Positions 1 through 12,742 of a stretch of 64,000 nt of DNA are shown one piece after another. The stretch comes from Epiperipatus broadwayi (lineage: Eukaryota; Onychophora; Udeonychophora; Euonychophora; Peripatidae). Below the pieces are notes generated by a model, which saw nothing but the letters and a program-made list of their open reading frames with translations, had not been told where the DNA came from and did no database searches. A program made the position numbers and the translations under genes. The stretch lies in the NCBI GenBank assembly GCA_028023455.1, contig JAQFVV010000012.1:6794499-6858498 (forward strand), read 5' to 3'. Each line of letters opens with the position of its first letter. The first letter of the stretch is position 1.

Positions 1-300
1 TTTGTTCTTTCCAGCCAATCAGAATGTCTTTTTCGGCTGAGAGCATGCTAAGAACCAATCACAAATAATGTTCCTTCTTTGTTTAGGTTTAAATGCGTTT
101 TTTCTCTATTTTTTACTTCTAAAATAAATCGGAAGATGTCACCATCGTACAGAACTTTTAAAAACGAATTCAATACGTATTTAACGAATTTTTTCGTATG
201 AAAACGAACTGAGTTAGAGTGATTTCAGATGTCGACGAGGAGCCTCGTCAAAAACAGTCTTAAATGCCATATTCCATCTGGTTGATAAATTAATTTCACT
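1..300. other. Less AT-rich segment of unknown nature
   Basis: This stretch has fewer A/T bases than its surroundings. It contains two CCAAT motifs near the left edge and a 7-bp inverted repeat (GACGAGG/CCTCGTC) at 234-249. I see no ORF or recognisable domain. It may be the end of a repeat or a regulatory stretch that begins outside the window. Confidence 0.3.
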
Positions 301-479
301 CTGAATTATCAACAATATTGACAAAGGTATACTTATAAATATCAAAGCTACCAAAAATAGGTGGATTCATACTATTCTCGATCCTTTGTTCCACATTTAG
401 AATGCTTTTAAGTCATAGCCTGGGGAGAGTAATTTACTCGCTTTGTTTGCATATGTATTAAATGGATTATGTCCTTTAC

Positions 480-850
480 ATGTGGGGTTCAGATTGACCT
501 TAGGTCAACATGGGTGTGACAATAATCTCAGCCTCAGGGTGGCCTTTGGGCATTCCATCATCAGATTTTCAATTGGATGGACGGTTGAAGAGTTGGGAGT
601 GTGGAGTGGATTGAAGCCTGTCCATTAAACTATGAGGATAGTCTATCTTAATATATATCTGAGCACTTATACTATATATGTGTGTAAAGATGATAGTCTG
701 GACCAACTGATGATTGCTGGTTTAGCATGAAATACGTATATTGGTGATTATTTATCTTTTCAGCATATGTGTGTTTAGGTGTATCAGTGTTATTAGATAG
801 AGTGGAGAGAGGTGGGTGGTGTGAAAGTCTGTGCTCATATACCCTATATT
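480..850 (+). repeat. HHR repeat family A, single copy
   Basis: This segment matches, in reverse orientation, the repeat at 38.2-38.6 kb and the copies near 47 and 52.8 kb. Shared blocks include a module around 'ttgaagcctgtccattaaa', a block running into 'gatagtctggaccaactgat', and a terminal 'gtgaaagtctg' block. The central part holds a hammerhead core (692-751). A small ORF within it (443-628) is a chance reading of the repeat. Confidence 0.7.
692..751 (+). ncRNA. Hammerhead ribozyme, type I, family A, core apparently intact
   Basis: The core CTGATGA begins at 706 and GAAA lies at 729-732. Stem II is about 5 bp (TGCTG with TAGCA) around a short loop. Stem III is 3 bp with a 2-nt loop, and the NUH cleavage trinucleotide is T-A after it, giving predicted cleavage between 740 and 741. 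Stem I pairs CCAA with TTGG, then an internal loop, then ATAGTC with GATTAT. Bases 10.1/11.1 form a U-U mismatch, which should weaken stem II. The layout is that of metazoan retrozyme or satellite hammerheads with a minimal stem III, which often cleave best as dimers. Activity is inferred. Confidence 0.72.
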
Positions 851-1735
851 ATATCATTAAGCTATGTTTAATTAAAAGGTTTAATATATATATATATATT
901 TGATATTTTTGTTACGTTTGTAAGATTTTTTTTATAAAAGGAATTTAAGTTTGAAAATGTATATATATAATTAAAAATACTTTAATTATCTTGAGGCATT
1001 ATTATTTCATTATAAAAGAATGAAAGAAAATTGTGTTAAATATTTTAAAAAAAGAAAGAAAGAATTAAATTATTCTAAGTTTATTTTGTTTTAAAATGAA
1101 TATTAATTAAATAAATACAAAGAAGAAATTGAAAATATAAGTTATTTTTCAAGTTGACCATCTGTGATTATTTTCTAATTTCTGACTACTTTTATCATTT
1201 TTTCATAAATTATAATTCTGTTCTCTCTATAATGCTAATCGTAACATCTAGTGCCAATTTTTTTATTAATCTAAGGTATAATTAAGAGTGCACAACATAT
1301 GATAGAAAATTAATCATAAAATAACACTTCAAATTCTCTCTCAATTATAACCACATTAGTAGGGTCTAATAAAATAATTTGTCTGCTCTAACTATCTTGA
1401 GGACTTTAATGCTATTGGTAAGATTTTTCAAGTTGGATAATCTTTATGTGGTAGTCTACCGTTATTGATATGGTCCTATTAAATGACATTGCCAAGATTT
1501 ATTATTAGTATAAAATTTTTTAATGGCCTGGCGTTTCTTTATTTCTGCCAAGAATAATTCTATCAAAATTAGCAACAAACTATAAAACAATTGTTTACTT
1601 TTTTTGATCAATTGCTAACATATAATACCGATGGATATTGATATCTTATTTTATTAAACTAGTGTAACACTTCTAATGACTCAAAAATATATCTTTTTAA
1701 AAAAATGCAATGTCGATCAGTTTTATTTATATGTC
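851..1735. other. AT-rich spacer, no gene seen
   Basis: Low-complexity A+T sequence with short TA runs (near 885-900). No ORF of note and no recognised repeat. Confidence 0.5.
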
Positions 1736-1737
1736 AA

Positions 1738-1801
1738 AGCGAACCCGGGCCAGCTGCTTGAAAGGCAGCTATGCTAACCGCTAGGCCACCAACGCTTGAC
1801 A
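1738..1801 (-). repeat. tRNA-derived SINE head (Ala-like)
   Basis: On the minus strand this reads as a tRNA-like body. It has an A-box-like stretch (TGGCCTAGCGGTTAGCAT), an anticodon arm with stem GCTGC and a 7-nt loop, and a B-box-like GGGTTCGCTT. The same family recurs at 48.77 and 62.31 kb. The copy at 48.77 kb has loop CTTGCAA, so a TGC (Ala) anticodon. Here the left arm is slightly changed (loop CTTTCAA). Only the tRNA-like part is recognisable. Confidence 0.65.
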
Positions 1802-2411
1802 TGACTATAAGTTTGTTTGTTTCTACATGTTAGTAAAATCACTGTTAATCACGTTCTGTCGGATCTTATTGTATAATCTTGGTTCTAATTAGTTTTTTTT
1901 ATAATTTCAGATAGTCATTTATAATTCTCAAGTCTATCCAGCTAAGAAAGTTATACTTTTTACTAGGCTATTATTAACCTTATTTTTATAAATGTGTAGT
2001 ATAGTAGATGATCTCAAATGCTGAATCTGAAATGATTAATCCTTTATAAAAAGTTTTTGTTTGCTCACGCGTTAACTACTCAATCACAACTCACTGATTC
2101 ATTAATAAATATAAAGACCATTATATATATATAATTTTATTAAGAATTTAAAAATATAATAGAGCTTTTAAATATTAACTAAAAATATTACTAAATGCCT
2201 TAGAGCAAACACAAAGGTAAAACTAGACTTCTAATAAGAAACAAAACTCTTTTAAATAATAAAAAATGATTCTTTTTTTTTTTACTTATATATATATATA
2301 GATATTATGTATTTTAATTATGTAAAAGATTCATTAAAATTGTAAAGTAATTCTAAATATTGAAAAGATAAAATACATTCTAATCATCTCCCTGACCCCC
2401 CCCCCCCCCAG

Positions 2412-3435
2412 CAATCTGGATTTAAAAGTGGTTTGGCGTAGAGAATTATATCAAAGTATTGGGAGAAGTTAGAGATAGGCCCATTATGAAAAGATATTTG
2501 ATTCTATAAGAATTTCTATAGTAATTAAAGCATTGGATTTTCAGTATATATAAACTGAGAATATTGTCATATTCTGGAAAATATTTATCAAAATGCAGTG
2601 CAATGATTAGATTACATAATGATTCTAAGGAGATTAACATTGATAAAGGTGTATGTCAGGGTGATTCTATATGTCTAAAACCTTTTACAGTAGTTTCACA
2701 AGAAATATTTTGTGAACTGAAATGGGAAGCTAAGAAAGGAAAAGTAAACAGAGATTATTTGAGTCATTTATAGATGATGTGCTTGCTTTTTGCTAATGAT
2801 TCAGAGATTAAATAAGGAAAGTAGAACTAAAAATAAGTGCTAAAAATACTAAGGTACTGTTCAATGAATTTTTTAGAAGAAAATGAAGGTTGCTAATCAT
2901 GAATTAGAAGAAGTTAACATTTCCAAATACTTTGGTCAGATGTTTAAAATAGACAGAAAATATGGATAAAATTAATCATGTAATTAATATTAAAAGGAAA
3001 TATGCCTATATGTTTGAATATGAACTTTTTAATAAATATGTTTTACCAGTTTTATTTATGGATCTCTGATTTGGACACTTAACAGAAAAGCAATATAGAG
3101 ATTTCTTACCATTATATATTAGGAGTAAAAAATAGGGTATAAAAATCAAATACCTTAGTGAGAAAAAAAGCAGATATCCCTGACATCAGTGAAAGAATAA
3201 AGAGACTGAAATGGAACTAATCAAGACCCATTGCTAAAAAAATGATAATAGAGAATAGTTGAAGTTTTTCAACTGGATATTAAGAGTTTATAGAAGATCT
3301 AGAAGGAAACTACATATGTTATGGATGGATGAAAGAAAGATTGCGTGTATGGTATGTAGAACAGACACTAGAGGATTAAACTTGGAAAGACCTTCATGCT
3401 GCAGTGAATTGATAATGATTGAAAATGATGTGTTA
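2412..3435 (+). pseudogene. RTE-type LINE remnant, reverse transcriptase 3' half
   Basis: Broken reading frames translate to recognisable non-LTR reverse transcriptase blocks. In order: a QSGF-like start near 2412, GVCQGDSI (about 2650-2672) matching the conserved QGD motif, a degraded active-site block reading LANDSE (about 2785-2805), and a C-terminal stretch rich in arginine, tryptophan and lysine ending near 3400. The same protein is better preserved at 33.6-36.2 kb. Many stops and frameshifts show it is dead. The endonuclease part is absent, so this is a typical 5'-truncated LINE insertion. A run of C at about 2396-2409 marks its left side. Confidence 0.8.
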
Positions 3436-3941
3436 TAGAGATGGTTACCACTCGCAAACTATGGCTATCAATAAAAACATTGAATGGTGAGTCATAAAAG
3501 GTTTGTGCATTAAAAATGATGTAGATCTTGAGATTAGAGTCTACCACTTCTCAAATCATGCAGGGTGCAATAATCAATGATAAGGTATTATCATTTAGCT
3601 GTAGTACCTTATTGCCTAATTACTTCATTTACTTGTAAGTATAAAGGTAATACATATAAGTAGTTTGAAAATTATTTATAACTAAATTTAGAAAATTTAA
3701 TATCAGAGTTATAATGTAAAATAGTCTTACAGTTTGTGTTATAATTTATATTAAAAAAGATTATCCTCTTATGTAGCAGTTAAATGGTAATTTTTATAGA
3801 AAGTTGTTATTGTTAATCTTGCAGTTCATTGATTAAAAAATTATGGGAATTTTGAGTTATTTAAATTATCCTCCCCCCTCTTTCTCTTCCTCTCCCTATA
3901 TATACATTTATTTAAATCCCAAATACTCAAATTAGTGATAG

Positions 3942-4443
3942 AGATAATCTCTAGTTTCGAAAATGATTAGTAATAATCGTTAGTGTATTTATCTGAAATG
4001 GATGGCGTCAAAGTTGTGAGTGGAGGGAGTTTGACAATGGAAAATGAAAATATAACAATTTACTCCAGATAAATACTTTGCATATAATAGAGTATATATG
4101 AGAGATAGTGATCACGGCCAATTGATGAGTGCTGGTTCAGCACGAAATGCATCTTGGGAGTCATTTGTCTTTTATTATATCTTTATTTATATGAATATAA
4201 AAAGAATGGGGAAGTGTGGAGGTGTTTATTTTATCTATAAAGATATTACATACAGGACGGGAAAAGGTGAAGAATCAGATATATTAATCTTTAACTGAAT
4301 TTTAAAGTTTATATCTGTGTTAGAAATAATCTCTAGTTTCGAAAATGATTAGTAATAATCATTAGTGTATTTATCTGAAATGGATGGCGTCAAAGTTGTG
4401 AGTGGAGGGAGTTTGGCAATGGTAAATGAAAATGTAACAATGA
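3942..4443 (+). repeat. HHR family A tandem partial dimer, period about 382 bp
   Basis: A block starting at 'ataatctctagtttcg' (3944) recurs at 4326 and runs for about 118 bp with few changes, so the locus holds about 1.3 head-to-tail units. The full unit includes a hammerhead core at 4106-4165. Its sequence around the core and the following 'aaaaagaatgg' block is shared with the tandem at 32.4-33.1 kb. Tandem monomers of a few hundred bp that each carry an HHR are the known genomic form of retrozymes. Confidence 0.75.
4106..4165 (+). ncRNA. Hammerhead ribozyme, family A, one core mutation
   Basis: Stem II is strong: GTGCTG and CAGCAC close a GTT loop. GAAA lies at 4144-4147, followed by a 2-bp stem III with a 2-nt loop and an ATC cleavage site (between 4153 and 4154). 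Stem I pairs CCAA (4118-4121) with TTGG (4154-4157). The first core base is T instead of C (TTGATGA), at the position that normally contacts the active-site guanine, so this copy is probably impaired. Confidence 0.65.
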
Positions 4444-5740
4444 TTTAGCTATATTGTAATTTTTTGGTCAAACAAATTTACTAAAACAAACTTACAAAAA
4501 ATAAAAATCATTTTGGGAAAAAAAGCCCTTTTACAACAATTATTCTAGATTGGATATAATTAGCAGAAAAGTAAATTGACTAATGTTGATTATTAGAGAC
4601 TTTAATTTTTATAAATTTATATATAAGTGAGACGGTAAAATAATTTGTACACTGGATAACTACCACCAGTGATAATAAAGTATTGTTATAATCGCGTTCG
4701 CTTTTATTTTTACTTACTGAACCCTGCTAAACATTATTGGGGTTTTTTATATACTGGATATGACAATTGAAAATAATTAAATGGTATGTATTAATAAAGC
4801 AAAAACTTTATCGAAAACTTAAAGCATTTTGCTGGATTTATAATAAAATAAAAAGTATATATGAATACCTCTTTTTATTATTATTTTGTAGCAGTATGAG
4901 AAAGTATCAACGATTTTTTATTATTAATAATAAATAAAAAATCTCACTAATATAAATATTTAAATAAATTGAGTGAGCAATGGGATGTAATTTATTTGTG
5001 ATTTTAGAATTAAGTAAAATCAATTTTTTCAAGTTGTTAAATTTCCATCTTTTTTTTTCCAGGATATTCACTCATATCTAATTGAACCCAAGAAAGAAAC
5101 TTTGATTCAGTGCCATATGACTATGAAACTTTTCCATCAGTGGTAAATTACATTTTTAGTTTTTTGGTCTTATAATTAATGTGACAACACTCTTGAATAA
5201 TCAGATTAAATCTTTTTTATAACTAATAATATTAATAATTATTATTCATTTTGCTAATCAATAACTGAATAATTACTTACTAAATAATGATATGTGGGGG
5301 GGGGGGGAACTAAGCTTACTTGGGAGAAATTTTTTTTAAAAAAATATGGATTTAAACCCTAAATCATGGATATGGCAGACAGATATATTTATTTCTAATT
5401 ATCCAATATCAGTTAATTCAACTAATTCTTCAACATTGATCAGAAAAGAAATATTTTTCTGTTCTTAGCAAGAGTTGTGCAACCAAATCTAAATCGATAT
5501 ATATTGACCTTTTAATTTTTAAAACTAATCTACAGAATCAAAATGAAGGTAGTTTTTGTATTTGCAACTCAGCAATACAATAAACAAAATAAAAAGAATA
5601 TAGATAACCTCAAATAATTATAAAATATTATTAATCTAGGATCCTTGTTTTATAGACTTTTCTGATTTTTAAATATTTTTTATTAAAGTTACTCATATTG
5701 GAAGAACTGAACAGTATATTGATTTAGTTCATATTTTATG
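4444..5740. other. AT-rich spacer
   Basis: No gene or recognised repeat. Only homopolymer runs and a short G run at about 5297-5307. Confidence 0.45.
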
Positions 5741-6302
5741 TTATCTCCAAGTGTTTTCCTATTTCTCAACTTATCTACTGCAAATTGGATTTTCCAATAT
5801 TGTACTCCTAAAACACTATTCATATTTGATTTCTAGACTGTACAAATAATTCCTAATTGTTTCTTTTAATTAAAATTTTCATTACAACTAACTTTGCTGA
5901 TTGAATGAGCGAGTCTGGTTGTTTGGGGGAGGGGGGAAGAGACCAAAGTCCTGGTTCTTTTGAGGGGGAGGGCTACGATGAGGGTGTTGTGGAAACTGTT
6001 GCCAATGTAGATTATCTCATTCACAAGAAGGAAAAAAAATGTTATTCATAGCGGTTTTAGCGTTATTGTTATAAACGATTTTATCCAAGTATTATTGCAA
6101 AGTAAACCGCAGTTTGGCCTAATGATTTTATTTGCAAGTGATTCACCCTATTTAAATTTATTATTTCCAATGTTGTTATCTCCAAGTGTTTTCCTATTCT
6201 CAACTTATCCATCGCGAATTGGATTTCTCAATATTGTACTTCTAAAATGCTACTCATATTTAAACTCTAGACTTCACAAATAATTCCTAATTGTAACATT
6301 CA
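5741..6302 (+). repeat. Direct repeat, copies at 5741-5866 and 6176-6302
   Basis: A block of about 125 bp beginning 'ttatctccaagtgttttcct' occurs twice, 435 bp apart, with roughly 85-90% identity by eye. The sequence between is AT-rich plus a G-rich patch near 5920-5990. This may be a tandem duplication or two copies of the same repeat end. A small ORF over the second copy (6095-6283) has no recognisable domain. Confidence 0.65.
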
Positions 6303-7712
6303 TTTGTCTTTAATGGTTAATACACACCCTTTCCAAATCCCTTTCTCTCTTTATATATATTCTTCCCCTTTCACCATATTGCTCCTGAATTTCATTTTTA
6401 CCATTCGTTGTAAAACCTCTTATTTAACTGTATTTGTACCTTCTTTTTGATGGATGAATAAGTTTTCATCGCTGAGAAAAAAAAACTACATTTTAAAAAC
6501 ATTAATTGATAATATATTAATGAATATTGCATAAAAAAATTACTTTTTAAAAAATGTATTTTTTACATTAGCTTATGAATAATGTTGTTGGAAATATTTT
6601 GCAATTAGTTGATAGTGCAGTTCAATAAAACATTGTTTTTCTTTATTAAAATCAGAAGCTTCTAAAACAATAAACTCAATCAAATCTGTTAGCTATCATA
6701 ATTATTCCTATGTTATTTTATTTAGCCTTTAACCCAATGCTAGATAACTTATATAGCTTTCAGATAAAATGATTACTAATTAAAAAAAATTCAATTTATT
6801 ACTTAATATGCTTATTATGATTATTTACAGAGTGTTATCTATTTATAATCTGCAGGGGAGAGCAGTTTACTTCGCTAATTATATATATCCTTAAGCTATG
6901 CTAATTTAAGATTTAGTGCTGTACAAACAAAATTAGATGATAATTCATTAATGAGCAATATTAAAAAAATTACTAATTAAACAAAACTAAATTTCAATGT
7001 ATTACTTCCATTGGCTTATGAAGAATGTTTGCTGCTTATCGTTATTGTAAAATCTTCTTGGATGATTATGAAATAATAAAATATGTCTTCTATATTAAAG
7101 TCTGTAATGTCTTAGCTAATATGTAGTCTGTTAGACATCATATCTTTCTCTTAGATACTTTACATTCTCTGAATAAGTATTGTATAATTCATACTACTTA
7201 TAAACAGGCAGATTATTACTTAAATAAAAAATTAACTTTTATTCCTTGTTGCTCTTAAGATGGGCATTTATTCTTTAACTATTTTAAAAAGCTCCTTTGA
7301 GCAGAAGCAGGTTTATGTTGTTGTTTTTTATATTGCAATTTTTCTTGCATTAAATAAAATTTTATTAATTCCTGTTCATCCATGATTATACATATTTTAA
7401 CTTAATTATATTACCCAGAAACTCACATGATTTGTGAATAGTGAATTTCTGCTTTTGTGTTTTACATTATCAACAGTTGACAACCAATACCAGTTTACAA
7501 ATGAAAATGTCTTGATCTATTTTTTTTTAAACCTTTGCCTAAATTATTAAAAACGTATTTTCATTTGGTAGCACTGCTAATTTAAGAACAGTATTTGTAC
7601 CTGCATTACAATTTGCAGCTTGCATAATTAAAATAAGGGAAAACATACTATTATAAAATAACATTTATTTCTGTACATGCTAGACTGTATCATTCATATC
7701 AAAAAGCATCAT
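6303..7712. other. AT-rich spacer with loose internal repetition
   Basis: Short phrases such as 'ggcttatgaa(g/t)aatgtt' recur near 6570 and 7013 beside similar AAAAAATTACT blocks, suggesting old duplicated AT-rich units. Nothing gene-like is visible. Confidence 0.4.
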
Positions 7713-8028
7713 AATTTGGCACTTGAGTATTAAAGCTACAACATAGAGGAGATAGGAGGCTTTAAAAGTTTTTTGTTAATGTTGTAAGTTTTACTATTTT
7801 TTTAATTTTACTTCTTTTTAGTCTTGCAATATGGAGCATGTATTAGACCTACTGTGCTTGTTGGCATTCATATCAACCTCCTGATATCTTTAAGATCTGT
7901 GTACATGTTATTTTGGTCAGATTACGAGATTACAAAGTTATCAGTGGATTAATACAATTGTGAACAGGTGCAGTAGATCTAAAATATGCTCCATGTTTCA
8001 GATTTAATACTCAAGTACCTATAATTCT
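7713..8028. mobile_element. Fold-back element, degraded
   Basis: The left side has 'cacttgagtattaaag' (from about 7721) and the right side its inverse, ending 'taatactcaagtacc'. Further in, 'atggagcatg' followed by a 'cctactgtgc' phrase on the left is matched in inverse by 'agatctaaaatatgctccat' on the right. The arms are therefore longer than the outer 20 bp, but the left arm seems to carry an insertion of about 70 bp. No ORF. Superfamily unknown. Confidence 0.6.
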
Positions 8029-9152
8029 TATTATCATTGCATAAATTATAGGTTTTGTTCATATTCTTGCTATATACTGTTTTGTGCCAAATGCCTGAAT
8101 ATTAGAAGGTTTTGAAATAGTGGGTCTCAGATTAAATGTATTCCACATGTTATATATATATAATCATCTCTAAATATATAAAAAAATACAGATTGTTTTA
8201 AAATGTGACATTTTATTTTTAAAACCTTTCAATAAATTTCTGAACTGAAAAATAATTTAAATAAAAAATATTTATAAAAATTTCACAATCAATTTATACC
8301 TGGGATTTGAAACAGTTTACTTCTAATTAACATTTTAAAAACAACTAAAAACACACACACAAATAATAAGCTAATTAAATTTTATTTAGAATGATTTAAA
8401 ATATTTAATTAAAAATAATAATTAATTCATCAAAGATGAGAATAAAATTGTTTATAAATAAACTTTTTCATTTTTTATTATTTCTTAGAAAATTAAATTA
8501 TCTTCTAATATTATGAATAAAAATGTTTCACTAAAAATTTTAATTTTTATAAAACTTTCTATAAATATAAATTTAAGTTATGCAAATAAATATAAAAAAG
8601 AATTATTGAAATAATATATAAATGTTAATTCCAGATTGTAAATCTAGCTCCCAGCATGCACTTCTTCATCACTAATGAATCCTTTAAGAAAGACTTTGTA
8701 GCATTAAAGTATATATATATTTTTGAATGACATATTTATTATTCCTTTACAATATACACTGAACTTTATTAAGTTTTAGAATTTATTTTTATTAGAGTTT
8801 ATTTGTTTGTTTTAAAAAAAATACATATTACCTTATGATTTCTGCAGTGACCAATTATATTTTAACTGAAAGAATTTAAATTTTTGAAATTATTAAAACT
8901 ATCTTTTTTATCTTTCTGTTATTTTTTTAATATTAAACCAGGTTTAATTTAATAAATGCTAATAATTAATTTAAGAATCCTATAACAGTAACAATAACAA
9001 CAAAAATAAATTGGCATAAGTCAACAGTTATTTTTTTACTTTCAATTAAAAATGAAAAAACCTCAAATTATTTTTCATGATTAACCACTAATCTGTGGGT
9101 GTTTATAGATTAGAGTTAAATCGTTAATATATGATTAGTTATGCCAAAAGTC
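8029..9152. other. AT-rich spacer
   Basis: Very AT-rich low-complexity sequence; nothing supported. Confidence 0.45.
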
Positions 9153-9961
9153 AGTAGTTGTATACTTGGGGTAATGCGGCTGCTTGGTGGTATTGTTGCT
9201 TTCAAAAGCACAGAAATATGTCATTTACGTGGCCCAACTTATAGCCTATAGAACAGTTCTGTTCATATTAGCCATTAGAAGGTATAGATGCTGTTGCACA
9301 CTATGCTTTGCATCACTATGGAAATATCACACACTACATAGATCATTACTATAGGATGTGAGGGTGTATGGAATTAAACAGGCCATAAGTGTTTTTATGT
9401 GCATTCGAATTAAGGATCTTACACTTTACTTGATGTATTATTACATACTAATAATTGTAAGTCTATTGCCACATTTCCCTGCACATCTTGGAAGCTTAAA
9501 AGAATTGCAAAAGGGTAGGTCGTTGAAGCATTTCACGTAAGTCATGTGAAAAGGCACATTTGTGGGAGAACAGCTATGAGAGTAATAGAATGGCTATCAT
9601 TGTCGATTGTTTTGGAAATCATAATCTTGGTTTTCTCAGACTAGAGTATATATTGGCTGATCCTTTGGATCGGCAAAACCATCGGTGCCCTTTCCCCTGC
9701 ACATTCCAGCACTGCAAGCTTGGTTCTCTCGAACTAGTGCATGTATTGGTTGACCCTTCAGATTGGCAAAACCATCCAACTCCCCTCACACACACACATG
9801 CCAGTGCTACATGCTGAAATGTATAACATAATAAAAAAATGTAATTTATAAAATAATGTTTGTTTGGAATTTTTTTAAAAATACATTGAAAAATTGGCGG
9901 AGAGCAGAAAGCAAAAAATTATCGGCCTGAGCGGCTGCATTACACCAAGTATACAACTACT
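9153..9961. mobile_element. Non-autonomous DNA transposon with 32-bp terminal inverted repeats
   Basis: The first 32 bp (beginning AGTAGTTGTATACTTGG) match the inverse of the last 32 bp (9930-9961) at 29 positions. The interior of about 745 bp is less AT-rich than its surroundings. It contains a diverged tandem duplication: 'tggttttctcagactag' to 'ggcaaaaccatc' near 9629-9692 recurs near 9720-9778. No transposase is encoded; small ORFs at 9358-9540 and 9560-9817 have no known domain. Possible flanking 7-bp repeats (AAAAGTC/AAAAATC) are weak, so the superfamily is open. Confidence 0.72.
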
Positions 9962-10577
9962 TAAAAATCAAATGACATTCAGTTCTCAAAAAGACAAGAA
10001 GATAATTTCATTCAAAAAATAAATGGAACTTTTATTTTTCAAATTTCTCTAGATGAATGGGAATTGATTACCAATGAATTGATTTTTTGGAGTTAACTTT
10101 TAAGCAAAGTTTACTTTTTTTTAACTTTACTAAAATTTTTCTGCTCTTAATTGCAATAAAATCTGAACATACTTTCTTTCGAAACACTTAAAAGATAGAA
10201 TTTAATTATTGTAGTTAGAATTATATAAATCACACAATCAAAAATATACCTTTTTATTGCAGACAATCTATTTAAACAGGTATCATCTTGGAAAATGTAT
10301 AAAATGGAGAGTTATGAACCCTTTCTATTTTAAGTCTTAAAAAAATTTCTAATGTATCATGGAGGTCAATAAATGATCATCAAGTATATTATTTGCCTAG
10401 TAATAAAACTCAACTATCTATTGCTGAAGCTGATTTCATCTAGAGAATTTAATATGCTGCTTCTAAAAAATAATAGACTTTGTTATATAAATATATTTTT
10501 ACAAAAATAATGTACAGGCTCAATATATATATACAGTAACAGTTTATATCCTTGGAGTTAAAATATAATTATAGTGA

Positions 10578-10722
10578 TTTAAACCCAGACTTTTGAGCTC
10601 CTTTCATCTATCTCATACAACTGATACACATGACCACACACGTGTGTGGTCATGTGTATCAGTTGTATGAGATAGATTGGATAGCTGAAGGGAACTTGAA
10701 AGTCTGGGTTCAAATCCTCTAT
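10578..10722. repeat. Near-perfect palindrome, family A terminal arms
   Basis: The central 72 bp (10606-10677) form a perfect inverted repeat with no spacer, with its centre in ACACAC/GTGTGT. The arms continue outward imperfectly to 'aacccagact' on the left and 'agtctgggttcaaatcc' on the right. The terminal GGTTCAAATCC is identical to a typical tRNA T-loop or pol III B box. The same end sequence borders family A copies, but here the ribozyme part is gone. Confidence 0.85.
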
Positions 10723-12742
10723 AATTATATATATCTTTTAAAAAATCCATTTTATGCAAATATATCATGCTAATGATTTTCAGTATTATTTTATATATTA
10801 CAATTTTTGTTAATCAAAAAGAAATACTGTATCTATTATGACAAGCATTAAACTCTTTTTCCTATAAAGTAATGTTTTAAGTTTAGCAATGCTATGTGAA
10901 CAAGTATTCTGCTATAAAATATATACATATAATTATCGATATTTAAAATGTTAAATTAATACACACAGAAACATTGGAAATGCTCTTCACTTGATAAGAT
11001 AAAACTCTATAGACTAAATGGCCAAATATGGTTTTAATCATTGTCCACATGTTCATAAACTAAACAAACTTATATGTGTTTGAATTGACTAACACCATCA
11101 TATATGTAATATACATGATGGTACACTATTATGATTTCTGGAATGGGAAGTTATATGTCTTCAATTTCTGGTGATAACTAATGTCTTAATGTAATTGATA
11201 TGAAATTAATTGTTTTTTGTTTATATATACAAGCGTAACCTCTGATTTTGTTGACTGGTCTCCTTTGAGATTGATATGTAAATGTCCTTCCTTTTGTAAA
11301 TGATTCTTATGGTTTGTGAATAAAATTTCCTTTTGAAAGATATATACATATAATTTATTATATCTATTATATGTGTATGTGAGTGGTCTAAATTTTCTAT
11401 CTTTTAACATATATATAATATAATCTATTGTATCTATTATTGTATATATGTGTAGTCGCTTTAGTAACACTATTTAAAAAAAATTACACAAATTATAAAT
11501 AAGTTATATTTACAAGTGCAGTCTTATTAATTCATGATTTGTTACATTTAAACAAATAATTATATTTAAGTAGATCTGAATATAGATAGTTTTGGATATG
11601 CTGCATTAACAAGTTAAGAGATAAGATAATACTCCATACTCGAATTACTGTTCTAATTAAAGTTGGTGTGAATATGACTGTTGTTCGGTTGCACTTATAT
11701 AAAACTCATATCTGGAACCTCTATTTCTAAACATAAAAGCACTTGAAAATTTTCAGTTAGAATACTTTAATACATGCACAAAATAGTGTGGAAAAAATCA
11801 TATTATTATTCATTAAGTTTTTCTGCTTAATAGCAATATTGTAAAAGAACATATTCATAGCTACATACGAAATAACATTTTCTAGAATGTTTATGATGAA
11901 TTTTAGCATGATTTTATGAGAGCAGATCCCATTTACTTTATTATATTTACCTTAAAATCACTTAAAATAGTGTAATGTTCATTACTCTCATATTACTAAA
12001 AAGAACGAAAATTAAACAAGATTTTTTTAAAAAAAAGTTTGCTATACAAAAAAATTAAAGTACAATTTTGTAAGAAAATATATAAACAAATGAATGATTA
12101 GTTTATGCTTTTTCTGGAGATATTTATGATTTATGGATTGCTTCCTTTATTCTTTCAAAACTCATTTTAATTTGTTGTTGCTGCTTTTTGTTTTTATTAT
12201 TTCCTCTGAAGTTAAAATAAAAGATTAGGTTCGGAATGGATATGATTAAATCTTATAAAAATGTGGATACTATAAAAATTGCAGAAATAAATGGAAAATA
12301 TGGAATGATATCACATGGTAAGAAAATTTCATGCTTTGGGTGACTATTCTGTATCCATTGCAAGAATGTAGGATTTATTAGCAAAGAGTAAAATAAACAG
12401 TAACAAAGCACAGTTTGTATAAAAATATAAATTGCAGTTTCTACTTGACTTTTAGCAGTTGAAGTTGTAATATAAAAAAATAAATTACAAATTTAATTTT
12501 GAGAAATTTAAATTATGAGATCATAAAAGGTCTGATAATGGAATGGAAGTATATTCATAATCCATTATTAAAAGATTATAATGCATCTATGATTATTTGC
12601 TTTTATATTTCATCATCTAGTAGAATTCTATTCTGTCAATGCTATATTATTACATTTGTTACTTTCTTCTTTATGAAATCAACTATTACTAAAATGTGAT
12701 ATTTGGACAAATTAACTTTGAGCATATATATATATATATTTT
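10723..12742. other. AT-rich spacer
   Basis: No supported gene. A small palindromic patch (CATCATATATGTAATATACATGATG) lies near 11096-11120. The ORF at 11186-11470 on the minus strand is a chance frame through tyrosine and isoleucine codons made by ATA/TAT repeats. Confidence 0.45.

Noticed and set aside
443-628. 61-codon ORF
   Set aside because: It lies largely in family A repeat sequence present elsewhere without that frame.
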